Assembly: GCA_005888465.1 (NCBI GenBank)
Contig: VAYJ01000012.1
Span: 1-13,612 of the forward strand
DNA: 13,612 nucleotides
Direction of reading: 5' to 3'
Origin: Actinomycetota bacterium
GTDB taxonomy: Bacteria > Actinomycetota > UBA4738
Shown here: piece by piece, positions 6,927 to 13,330 of the stretch
Numbering within the stretch: the stretch's first letter is position 1
Layout of the letters: every line of letters begins with the position of its first letter
Program-made: the position numbers and the translations under genes
The notes under the pieces: generated by a model
Seen by the model: only the letters and a program-made list of their open reading frames with translations
Database searches by the model: none
What the model was told of the DNA's origin: nothing

Positions 6927-8252
6927 CTACCGGCGCTCCCAGCTCGCGCGCATTCTGAACTGCTCCTTGCCCTGCGTCCGGGTCACGGGCGAGGTGAACT
7001 CCACGCGCTCGAGCCAGGGTGAATTCTCGAGCGGCTGGATGAGCTGGCTTGCCGCGCCGGCCTGGCCGATGAGCTCCACGCCCTGCGGCTCCATGGTGAG
7101 CGCCTGCAGCCAGGCGTCCTGGGGCAGGAGCTCGGTCAGATCGCGCAGGAAGGGCAGGGCGCGCAGGCTATTGACCTCCACGCGCTCGAGCGCGGCGACG
7201 AGCTTCTTCTTCTGGGCCACCTCAGTGGCGAGGCGCTCCACGGCCTTCACGTCGGGATCGAGCCGCCGGATTTCTTGCGAGAGGTTTTGCACGTAGCGGT
7301 TGCGTTGATACACCTGCGCGCCCAGGAGTCCCATGCCGAGAAGCAGGGTGAGACCGACCATCGCGGCCGTGACGAGCTGGCCGTGCGAGGCCTCGCGTGG
7401 TCTGAGCGCGCGCGGCAGGAGGTTGATGCGCGGGTGGGAGGACCCGAGCGCGACGGCCAGGGCCAGGAGGGCCGTCCCGCGCTCGGCCTCGGGCACGTTC
7501 TCGATGATAGCCTGGATGTCGGGCGCGTAGGGAGGCTCCGCGACGGCGAAGCCGAGGTCGAAGAGCGCGGGGGCGGAGAGGAACCGCGCGGTCTCGTCGC
7601 CGGAGATCCACAGCGCCTGACAGTCGCGCCACTGCAGGAGCAAGAGTGTGCGCTGGATCTCGCGAGCCAGCTCCTGCGGCGTCTCGGCCGGCACGGATCG
7701 ACTCGAGCGCACGAGCCCGCGACCCAGGAACACCAGGTCGGTGCGCCCGTCGTGGCGATGCGCCCACACGGCGCGCTTGGGCGCAACCTTGCGGGGCAGG
7801 AGCGTGCGCAGGTCGTGGCACGCGACGGACACCGCGCGCGGGCGACGCTGCGCCTCGCTCAGCAGCCGCAGGACCTGCTCCAGGGTGCGCGACTCACAGG
7901 CCCCGACCAGCACCCGGAGCGGTCCCGTGGCCTTTCCGGGAGTGATGCTCCAGTCGCTGGCCATGTGTTCGGGCTCGAAGGGGACATAGAGCTCGAGCTC
8001 GAAGCGCACCATCTCGCCGAAGCTGGCCCCGCCGACGCGCGGCATTTCGAGCTCCTTGACCACCACCAGGTTCCGGTCAAGGCCCACGCGAAGCCGGCCT
8101 CGCTTGAAGCCGCGACGGTCGAGCTCGCCCGCCAGCTGTGCCCCCGGGTTGTCGGCTCGATCGAGCGCGAGACACTCGAGGTTGCCGCCCGACGAGACCA
8201 CGGCCAGCGTGAGCCGACCCTCCTCCATCAAGAGACCCGCGCGCGGCGTCAT
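6927..8252 (-). CDS. gspL: GspL, T2SS inner-membrane platform protein (PilM-PilN-like fusion)
   Basis: A 441-residue protein. Residues 1-270 form a cytoplasmic actin-like domain with PilM-like features: MVRFELELYVPFEPE (81-95) and LAREIQRTLLLLQ (195-207). The phosphate-binding start usual in PilM (GLDIGSS-like) is missing, so nucleotide binding is doubtful. Residues 276-280 read INLLP, the N-terminal signature of PilN. A membrane segment (about 293-313), a coiled-coil stretch (about 318-358) and a small periplasmic ferredoxin-like domain (about 365-440) follow. In the family, GspL recruits GspE through its cytoplasmic part and pairs with GspM. The ATG at 8252 overlaps the gspK stop in an ATGA, implying coupled translation. 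The gene sits in the usual K-L-M order. Confidence 0.92.
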   Translation of the reverse strand: MTPRAGLLMEEGRLTLAVVSSGGNLECLALDRADNPGAQLAGELDRRGFKRGRLRVGLDRNLVVVKELEMPRVGGASFGEMVRFELELYVPFEPEHMASDWSITPGKATGPLRVLVGACESRTLEQVLRLLSEAQRRPRAVSVACHDLRTLLPRKVAPKRAVWAHRHDGRTDLVFLGRGLVRSSRSVPAETPQELAREIQRTLLLLQWRDCQALWISGDETARFLSAPALFDLGFAVAEPPYAPDIQAIIENVPEAERGTALLALAVALGSSHPRINLLPRALRPREASHGQLVTAAMVGLTLLLGMGLLGAQVYQRNRYVQNLSQEIRRLDPDVKAVERLATEVAQKKKLVAALERVEVNSLRALPFLRDLTELLPQDAWLQALTMEPQGVELIGQAGAASQLIQPLENSPWLERVEFTSPVTRTQGKEQFRMRASWERR

Positions 8253-9208
8253 CGCTCGGCCGGGCGCCAGGATAGGACGGCCACGCGCATCCCAGGCGGT
8301 GCGTTGCCGGAGGGCTGTCCGGCGCGCCGCTGGACGATGGCGACGATGCGGGCCCGCGGCTCGCCGCCCATGAGCCCCTCGGCTTCGATCCGGAAGGTGG
8401 TGCTGCCGACGGCAAGACCTCGTCCGCCGTACCGTCCGGGGACGGCGGTATAGGGATTGCTGGCGCGGCCGCCCGTGATGTCCGAGACCTCCGCATCCAG
8501 AAAGCCGAGGCCCCGGAGCACGGCCTCGGGGGCCGTGTTCATGTTCACCGTCCCGCCCCCCGTGACGGTGACGAGATCGGCCAGTCCGGCATGGCCCTGC
8601 GCGCCCGCGTAGATCTCGCGCGTCACCCCGCGAATCTGCAGGAGCTCGGCCGCGTCCTGGAGCGGCCCGTTGCGCGCCCGGTACGGGACGGGGAGCTTGA
8701 GATAAAAGTCTTCGCTCTCGGCGCCATTGGTCCGGTGGAGATCGTCGGTGTCCTTCCAGTCCTGCAGCGAGTCGTTGATGATGTCCCGCGCCTGCTTGTC
8801 GACGCCGACCGCGGTGAGCAGGCGATCCACCCGGTCCGCCGGCGCGGTATTCAGATTGATCCGCGCCTCCTCGTCGGTGATCCGATACGAGAATTCACCC
8901 GCGCCGAAGGCCACTCGGGTGCGTGGAAGTTTCGGGAGCTTCACGGGCAGGGACGCACCCGTCATGCCCCGCAGGAAGACGAGGGTGCCCCCTTCCTCCA
9001 GTGCCTGGATGGTGCCCGGGCCCACGATTTCGCGTATGGCCTGCTGGATGGCCGCTTCGGCCAGATGGCTGGCGAGCACGCTCTCCTTGTAGGAGCGGAC
9101 CATGGAGGCCTCGAGGCGCATGGACACGGACAGCTCGGTGACGACCACGCCCAGGAGGGCCAGCACCAGCATGACGGCCAGGAGGGCGAAGCCGCGCTGA
9201 TTGGTCAT
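8249..9208 (-). CDS. gspK: GspK, tip minor pseudopilin
   Basis: A 319-residue pseudopilin, far longer than the other four, as expected for GspK. A short leader MTNQRG is cut before Phe7; mature position 5 is Ala, not Glu, which is the GspK hallmark and fits its place at the pseudopilus tip. The hydrophobic helix covers about 7-27. The large alpha domain shows DWKDTDDLHRTNGAESEDF (150-168), matching the family's acidic loop, which includes calcium-ligand positions, and two NTAP motifs, INLNTAP (117-123) and VNMNTAP (222-228 region), typical of its helix-hairpin-helix-like repeats. The start overlaps the gspJ stop (ATGA) and the end overlaps the gspL start (ATGA). GspK forms the tip complex with GspI and GspJ, whose genes lie directly upstream. 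Confidence 0.95.
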   Translation of the reverse strand: MTNQRGFALLAVMLVLALLGVVVTELSVSMRLEASMVRSYKESVLASHLAEAAIQQAIREIVGPGTIQALEEGGTLVFLRGMTGASLPVKLPKLPRTRVAFGAGEFSYRITDEEARINLNTAPADRVDRLLTAVGVDKQARDIINDSLQDWKDTDDLHRTNGAESEDFYLKLPVPYRARNGPLQDAAELLQIRGVTREIYAGAQGHAGLADLVTVTGGGTVNMNTAPEAVLRGLGFLDAEVSDITGGRASNPYTAVPGRYGGRGLAVGSTTFRIEAEGLMGGEPRARIVAIVQRRAGQPSGNAPPGMRVAVLSWRPAER

Positions 9209-9816
9209 GGCGTCGTCACCGGGAGCGCGATGACGAGCGGTGGCTGCTCGACGCCGTGCCCGCCCCGCATCACGGTCAGCGTCACCTCGACGGCGGCCGG
9301 AAGCGATTTCTCGACCGCCGCATCCCAGCGGTCGGCCCAGGTGCGATCGGAATCGCGAAGATAACGGAATCGCACCGCGCCGACACTGGCATCCACGGCG
9401 GCGGCGGGTAGGTGTTCGAAGGCATCATCATTCGGCAGCGGCTTCTGGCGTATGGCAAGCCCCGCGCCCGGCTCGAGCGAGAAGGTCACCGCCGTGAAGG
9501 CGATGGGCGCGGCCGTGGGAAAGGGCGCGGCGGCCGTCACGAAGGCCACGCGCTCGGCCTCGCCCTCGAAGAGCAGTCGCGCCGGCTCCCGCACCGTCGC
9601 CGGTCGCTGATACGGGTAGGCCGCGTTGAGCGTGGGCGTGAGGATCTGCGCCAGGCTTCGCGTGCGATCGAGGATTTCCGCACGCGCCTCCCCTCGCTGC
9701 CAGGCGGCCAGCCCGACACGAAGCCCCGCAAACATCACGACGAGAAGCGTGGCCACGATGGTGAGCGCGATGACCACCTCGATCAAGGTGAAGCCCCGCC
9801 GGCTCGCTCGCGTCAT
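9205..9816 (-). CDS. gspJ: GspJ, minor pseudopilin
   Basis: A 203-residue minor pseudopilin. The ATG at 9816 gives the leader MTRASRRG followed by FTLIEVVIALTIV: cleavage between Gly8 and Phe9 by prepilin peptidase, with Glu13 at mature position 5. The frame stays open upstream to 9978, but that extension lies inside gspI and would bury the leader, so I reject it. The chosen start overlaps the gspI stop by ATGA. The rest is a beta-rich globular domain with no Cys and RSLAQILTPTLNAAYPY near residues 50-65, as in the GspJ/PulJ family. It is part of the I-J-K tip complex that begins pseudopilus assembly. Confidence 0.93.
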   Translation of the reverse strand: MTRASRRGFTLIEVVIALTIVATLLVVMFAGLRVGLAAWQRGEARAEILDRTRSLAQILTPTLNAAYPYQRPATVREPARLLFEGEAERVAFVTAAAPFPTAAPIAFTAVTFSLEPGAGLAIRQKPLPNDDAFEHLPAAAVDASVGAVRFRYLRDSDRTWADRWDAAVEKSLPAAVEVTLTVMRGGHGVEQPPLVIALPVTTP

Positions 9817-10202
9817 GGGGTGGCCGCCGTGCCTTGAATCGTGCGAAGCGTGGCCACCTCGACCGTGCGCCCGTTGCCCCAGCGGACAGCGACCGAGAGG
9901 GCAAGCAGCTGTGGCGACGGGCCGCCGGTTGGCGACAGCTCGTCCGGCACGGCCACGACCCGCACGCGACGCTCCCAACTGAACTGGCCCTCCTGCCCCG
10001 CGTCCATGCCCTCGACAGGGCTGTCCACGGCCCGCACGAGGCGATCCCCCAGCGCAACGGCCTCCTGGTGGTCGCTGGAGACCTTGAGCAGCCGGAGGCC
10101 CTGCGATGCGGTCTGGATGAGGCCGACCACGGCCACGCTCAGGATGACCATGGCGATCAGCACTTCCAGGAGCGTGAAGCCCGGGCTGGTCCGTCGGCTC
10201 AT
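9813..10202 (-). CDS. gspI: GspI, minor pseudopilin
   Basis: A 129-residue minor pseudopilin. The leader MSRRTSPG is followed by FTLLEVLIAMVILSVAVVG: cleavage after Gly8, Glu13 at mature position 5, and a long hydrophobic helix. The small beta domain with QEGQFSWERRVRVV and QLLALSVAVRW matches the GspI pattern and length. The ATG at 10202 overlaps the gspH stop in an ATGA and no Shine-Dalgarno sequence is evident, so translation is probably coupled to gspH. GspI nucleates the tip complex with GspJ and GspK. Confidence 0.92.
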   Translation of the reverse strand: MSRRTSPGFTLLEVLIAMVILSVAVVGLIQTASQGLRLLKVSSDHQEAVALGDRLVRAVDSPVEGMDAGQEGQFSWERRVRVVAVPDELSPTGGPSPQLLALSVAVRWGNGRTVEVATLRTIQGTAATP

Positions 10203-10633
10203 AGCTCGAGGCGCTGGGTAGAGACGCGCCCAGTCAGCGCATCAAGAGTGATCAGATAGCCTCGCCGCCCTGGCATCTCGACGCGCAGCCGCCCGCCGCT
10301 CGTTACGCCCTTGGGCAGGAAGGTGACGACAGGGGCCGACGGTGGATCGGCAGCAATGTGCACCCCGCTCGCCATTCGGCGCGTCGAGCGTACCGCGTCA
10401 CCCGTCCGCAGCTCAATGACGCCTTCTTCTGCCTTCACCCGTACCTCATAGCTCCGGCTGTGAGTAATGGCCTGTTCTCGGGCGGCTCGCAAGAAAGTCG
10501 CGACCCCCGCCGCCTCGGCCCGCGTGCGCAGGGCGTCGAGGCCACGGGCGATGGAGGGCGCGGAGATGCCGACCGCCACGGAGATGACCAGGAGCGTCAC
10601 CGCCAGCTCGATGAGCGTGAAGCCGCGCTTCAC
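10199..10633 (-). CDS. gspH: GspH, minor pseudopilin
   Basis: A 144-residue minor pseudopilin of the GspH/FimT type. The start is GTG, overlapping the gspG stop as GTGA. A very short leader MKRG precedes FTLIELAVTLLVISVAVG, with Glu9 at mature position 5. The following AEAAGVATFLRAAREQAITH (about 38-57) is the characteristic GspH helix segment, then a beta domain ending GYLITLDALTGRVSTQRL. No ribosome site is visible before the GTG, so expression likely depends on translation of gspG. GspH is thought to join the pseudopilin tip complex to the GspG shaft. Confidence 0.92.
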   Translation of the reverse strand: MKRGFTLIELAVTLLVISVAVGISAPSIARGLDALRTRAEAAGVATFLRAAREQAITHSRSYEVRVKAEEGVIELRTGDAVRSTRRMASGVHIAADPPSAPVVTFLPKGVTSGGRLRVEMPGRRGYLITLDALTGRVSTQRLEL

Positions 10634-11100
10634 TTGACCGACCAGGACGTCACGTCGGCGTTCTCACCATCGCCACCGGGCGCGCCGTCGGCGCCCAGGC
10701 TCCAGATGTCGAAATCGCCATGGTCCCCGGGGCAACACTTGTACTGATAGGGCTTGCCCCAGGGATCTTGCGGCACCACATTCTTCTTCAGATAGGGACC
10801 GCTCCAGTCGGAGACATTCGGATTGCGGACGAGGGCCTCGAGCCCCGCCGCGGATGCCGGGTAGGCGCCGACGTCGAGCCGGTACTGGTCAAGGGCCGCG
10901 CTGAAGAGCTCGATCTGCGCACGTGCCGCCGCCTGCTTGGACTGGCCGACGCGGCTGAAGAGGCGCGGCCCGACGAGGCCGGCCAGCAGCCCCAGGATGA
11001 TGATGACCACGAGGAGCTCGATCAGTGAGAAGCCGCGATTGCCTGCGAGGGCGTCAAGGCTCGTCCGCAAGGTTCGGCGGACGGCGTGAGGCAGGATCAT
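10630..11100 (-). CDS. gspG: GspG, major pseudopilin
   Basis: A 156-residue major pseudopilin. The ATG at 11100 gives a 23-residue leader ending NRG, then FSLIELLVVIIILGLLAG, with Glu28 at mature position 5. The C-terminal domain shows the GspG signature DPWGKPYQY and the calcium loop SLGADG...GGDGENADV, with Leu135, Asp138 and Asp149 as likely ligands. Residues 122-123 are a vicinal Cys-Cys pair (YKCCPGDHGDFD), the only cysteines. The frame continues open to 12096 antisense to the transglycosylase gene, but nothing there resembles a pseudopilin leader. No Shine-Dalgarno sequence precedes the ATG, and a candidate promoter ends only 9 nt before it, so a near-leaderless mRNA is possible. First gene of the G-to-D run; forms the pseudopilus shaft. 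Confidence 0.95.
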   Translation of the reverse strand: MILPHAVRRTLRTSLDALAGNRGFSLIELLVVIIILGLLAGLVGPRLFSRVGQSKQAAARAQIELFSAALDQYRLDVGAYPASAAGLEALVRNPNVSDWSGPYLKKNVVPQDPWGKPYQYKCCPGDHGDFDIWSLGADGAPGGDGENADVTSWSVK

Positions 11101-11109
11101 TGAGCAGGA

Positions 11110-11138
11110 AGTATTGCGTCTTAACGAGGGCGCGTCAA
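11110..11138 (-). promoter_or_regulatory. Candidate sigma70-type promoter for gspG operon
   Basis: On the minus strand TTGACG (11138-11133, five of six to TTGACA) is followed after exactly 17 bases by AATACT (11115-11110, four of six to TATAAT with the key A2 and T6). Transcription would start near 11103-11104, leaving only 3-4 bases before the gspG ATG. The match is fair, but the species' sigma factor preference is unknown. Confidence 0.4.
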
Positions 11139-11149
11139 CACGCAACGCG
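11131..11149. promoter_or_regulatory. Short inverted repeat overlapping the candidate gspG -35 element
   Basis: CGCGT (11131-11135) and ACGCG (11145-11149) form a dyad around nine bases that covers the TTGACG box. Its placement would suit a repressor site. The arms are only 5 bp in GC-rich DNA, so chance is a real alternative. Confidence 0.2.
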
Positions 11150-11185
11150 TAGCGAACAGCGCTCTGAGGATGCTCATTTTGCCGG

Positions 11186-11214
11186 TTGCCTCGCCTGGGC
11201 GTCTCGGCTATGGT
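11186..11214 (+). promoter_or_regulatory. Candidate promoter for the lytic transglycosylase gene
   Basis: TTGCCT (11186-11191) is followed after 17 bases by TATGGT (11209-11214). Each box matches the sigma70 consensus at four of six. The predicted start near 11221 is about 3 bases before the ATG at 11224, which also lacks a ribosome site. This is weaker evidence than for the gspG promoter. Confidence 0.25.
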
Positions 11215-11223
11215 GCTCGCCAC

Positions 11224-11949
11224 ATGCGTCCAGGCCGCCCCCTCGTCATGATCGCGCGCGCCGCTTTCACTCTCGTGATCTTGGTGACCGCCCCCCCAGG
11301 GATTCCCTCGACGTCGGCGGAGGCGCTTCGGCTCATTGACGGAGAAGGGGTCGTTCACTTCACCAATGTTCCCGGGGATCCGAGGTATAGAGGCTTGCCT
11401 GGCGCCTCGGCGACGACCTCCGGGTGGGGTCCGAGCTCTGATCGCCCCTGGGTCCTCTACGCCACTGAGATTCACGAAATCTCTCGTCAGCATGACGTGG
11501 ACCCGGTCCTGGTCCAGGCCGTTATCCGAGTCGAATCGGCGTTCAACCCCTCTGCCGTGTCCCGGAAGGGCGCCGGAGGCCTCATGCAACTGATGCCGAG
11601 GACCGCCTCGGCGCTCGGCGTCTTCGACCGTTTCGACCCCCGGGAGAACATCAGGGGCGGTGTTCGGCACCTCCGATATCTGCTCGACCGTTATCGCGGG
11701 AACGTCACCATGGCGATCGCGGCATACAATGCGGGTGAGGGCGCCGTCGATTTCCACCGCGGCATTCCGCCGTATCCTGAGACGGAGCAGTATGTGCAGC
11801 GGGTGCTTCGACAGGCTGACGTCTCCGAGGCTCGCGGCGGGAGTCGGCAGGGGATCTACCGATATCCGGGTCCCGACGATACCCTGATCTACAGCAACCT
11901 CCCGCCCGGCATCCGTCGACCGGTTACCAATAGCAACCGCGGGCACTAG
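11224..11949 (+). CDS. Secreted SLT-family lytic transglycosylase
   Basis: A 241-residue periplasmic murein lyase. From the ATG at 11224 a signal peptide is clear: basic start, hydrophobic FTLVILVTA, likely cut after STSAEA. An in-frame ATG at 11170 (with GAGG directly abutting it) would add 18 residues before the signal, and one at 11248 would shorten it. A DUF4124-like strand motif (LRLIDGEGVVHFTNVPGD, about 35-52) precedes the SLT domain (about 78-195) with IRVESAFNP (catalytic Glu104), GLMQLMP (119-125) and AYNAGEGAV (167-175). A second motif of the same look, YRYPGPDDTLIYSNLPPG (212-229), closes the protein. The family cleaves the MurNAc-GlcNAc bond, forming 1,6-anhydro ends. It lies between gspF and gspG on the opposite strand; a role in opening peptidoglycan for the T2SS is an inference from position only. 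Confidence 0.92.
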   Translation: MRPGRPLVMIARAAFTLVILVTAPPGIPSTSAEALRLIDGEGVVHFTNVPGDPRYRGLPGASATTSGWGPSSDRPWVLYATEIHEISRQHDVDPVLVQAVIRVESAFNPSAVSRKGAGGLMQLMPRTASALGVFDRFDPRENIRGGVRHLRYLLDRYRGNVTMAIAAYNAGEGAVDFHRGIPPYPETEQYVQRVLRQADVSEARGGSRQGIYRYPGPDDTLIYSNLPPGIRRPVTNSNRGH

Positions 11950-11961
11950 CCCGTTCCCCTC

Positions 11962-11977
11962 GCCCCGCCTGCGGGGC
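11962..11977. terminator. Compact GC hairpin between convergent transglycosylase gene and gspF
   Basis: GCCCCG (11962-11967) and CGGGGC (11972-11977) form a perfect six-pair stem with a CCTG loop, 12 bases after the transglycosylase stop and 28 bases beyond the end of gspF. Placement between convergent genes suits a bidirectional terminator, but no T-run follows on either strand. Confidence 0.4.
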
Positions 11978-12005
11978 CCTGCGACTTTCAGCACCCGGCT
12001 TAGGA

Positions 12006-13229
12006 TCAAAATGGAATATCTGTGATGGAGAGGATAGCCATGAGCATGGCCACCACGATGAAGCCCACCACGAGCCCCATCGCGAGAATGATGCACGGCT
12101 CCACGAGCGCGACGAGGCGCTTGACCAGCTTGCGCGTGTCGCTCTCGAAGGTCGCGCCGACCTTGAGCAGCATCTCCTCGATTCGCCCGGTTTCTTCGCC
12201 CACCCGCACCATGTGGATGGCGAGCGGAGGAAAGGCGCGCGTATCCTCCATGGGCTTGGCAAGACCGGCCCCGCGCCTCGCCCCTTCCGCCAGGCTCTCG
12301 ACGGCTCGCGCGATGACCTGGTTGCCCATCATGTCCTTGACGACACCCAGCGCCGAGAGCATGGGCACTCCGCTCCGGAGGAGGGTGCCCGTGATCCGAG
12401 CGAAGCGCGCCACCTCCGTCTGCACGATGACGAGGCCGACCACAGGAAGCTTAATCAGGAGCCCGTCGGCCTGGAGCCGGCCAGCCGCGGTGGCCAGCCA
12501 GATCCGGAGGGCGAGTGCGATGGCGAGTCCCGCCCCCGCCAGCGCCCACCAGTACTGCCTGAGCCAGGCGCTCAGCGAGAGGAGGACCTGGGTGGGCCAG
12601 GGGATGGTGCTGCCGAGATCGCGGAAGATGTCGGCAAAGCGTGGGATGACGAAGGTCATCAGAAAGACGACTGCCGCGCCGCCGACACAGGCCAGGAGGC
12701 TCGGATAGATCAGGGCTGAGACAAGGGTGTCGCGGAACTCCTGGGCTTCCTCGAGAAATTCCGCCAGCCGCCGGAGCGTGGCCTCGAGCACCCCGCCCTT
12801 CTCCCCCGCGCGGACCATATTGATGTAGAGCCGGGAGAAGGGGCGCGGGTGGTGCTCGGCGAGCGCCTCGCCCAGCGAAGAGCCGGCGCGCACGCTACGC
12901 AGGACATGGCCCGTGATGGCGCGCAGCCGTGGGTTGGGCGTCAGCTCTTCCTGGATGGCGAGCGCGCGGTCGAGGGGGAGGCCCGCCTCGAGGAGCGTGG
13001 CCAGCTGCTGGGTGAAGGCGACGAGTTCGCGGCCCGCGACACGGCGCGACCGCAGGACGGGCCAGGTCAAGCCGGCCAGGCCCGCCCGCTCCTCCTGGGG
13101 CCTGACCTGGATGGGGAAATACGCGTCGTGCTGGAGCCGCTCGACGACCCCGCGGGCGTCGGCGGCCTCCATCACGCCATCGATCGTCTGCCCCCGCTGA
13201 TCCGCCGCCTTATAGACGAAGACCGGCAC
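12006..13229 (-). CDS. gspF: GspF, T2SS polytopic inner-membrane platform protein
   Basis: A 407-residue protein of normal family length. The N-terminus MPVFVYKAADQRGQTIDGVM is the standard GspF opening. Two copies of the T2SSF domain follow (about 70-193 and 273-396), each with its diagnostic motif: RAGEKGG (140-146) and RVGEETG (342-348). Membrane segments lie at about 172-195, 225-245 and 376-401. GspF sits at the centre of the platform and contacts GspE, GspL and the pseudopilins. The start is GTG at 13229, supported by GAGAGAGG seven bases upstream. It follows gspE across a 101-base gap, unlike the overlapping genes of the G-to-D run. It converges with the transglycosylase gene. Confidence 0.96.
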   Translation of the reverse strand: MPVFVYKAADQRGQTIDGVMEAADARGVVERLQHDAYFPIQVRPQEERAGLAGLTWPVLRSRRVAGRELVAFTQQLATLLEAGLPLDRALAIQEELTPNPRLRAITGHVLRSVRAGSSLGEALAEHHPRPFSRLYINMVRAGEKGGVLEATLRRLAEFLEEAQEFRDTLVSALIYPSLLACVGGAAVVFLMTFVIPRFADIFRDLGSTIPWPTQVLLSLSAWLRQYWWALAGAGLAIALALRIWLATAAGRLQADGLLIKLPVVGLVIVQTEVARFARITGTLLRSGVPMLSALGVVKDMMGNQVIARAVESLAEGARRGAGLAKPMEDTRAFPPLAIHMVRVGEETGRIEEMLLKVGATFESDTRKLVKRLVALVEPCIILAMGLVVGFIVVAMLMAILSITDIPF

Positions 13230-13236
13230 GCCGGCG

Positions 13237-13244
13237 CCTCTCTC
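13237..13244 (-). promoter_or_regulatory. Ribosome binding site of gspF
   Basis: GAGAGAGG on the minus strand lies seven bases before the GTG start codon of gspF. It is one of the clearer Shine-Dalgarno sequences in the locus and decides this GTG start. Confidence 0.6.
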
Positions 13245-13300
13245 GGGGACCCATCCGCTGGACAGAAGGAACCACGCGGCATGTCTCTCCAGTCCTGCTG

Positions 13301-13322
13301 CCCCCGAAGGGAGAGGGTGGGG
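13301..13322. repeat. Possible fragment of a common GC-rich intergenic repeat
   Basis: The gspE-gspF gap holds CCCCCGAAGGGAGAGGGTGG, which resembles the CCCTCTCCC...GGGAGAGGGTGGGG intergenic elements seen in many GC-rich bacterial genomes. On the minus strand it includes CCC-TTCG-GGG, a tiny hairpin with a stable tetraloop. Only one short partial copy is present, so this is a resemblance and not a proven repeat. Confidence 0.25.
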
Positions 13323-13330
13323 CCACGGAC

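Noticed and set aside
7275..8453. Plus-strand frame of 392 codons opposite gspL and gspK
   Set aside because: Antisense shadow in GC-rich DNA; both underlying minus-strand proteins are strongly supported.
9817..9978. N-terminal extension of GspJ
   Set aside because: It overlaps gspI and puts 54 low-complexity residues before an ordinary prepilin leader.
11101..12096. Upstream extension of the gspG frame on the minus strand, which would add 332 residues
   Set aside because: It lies antisense to a well-supported transglycosylase gene, has no recognisable domain, and would bury the prepilin leader far inside the protein.
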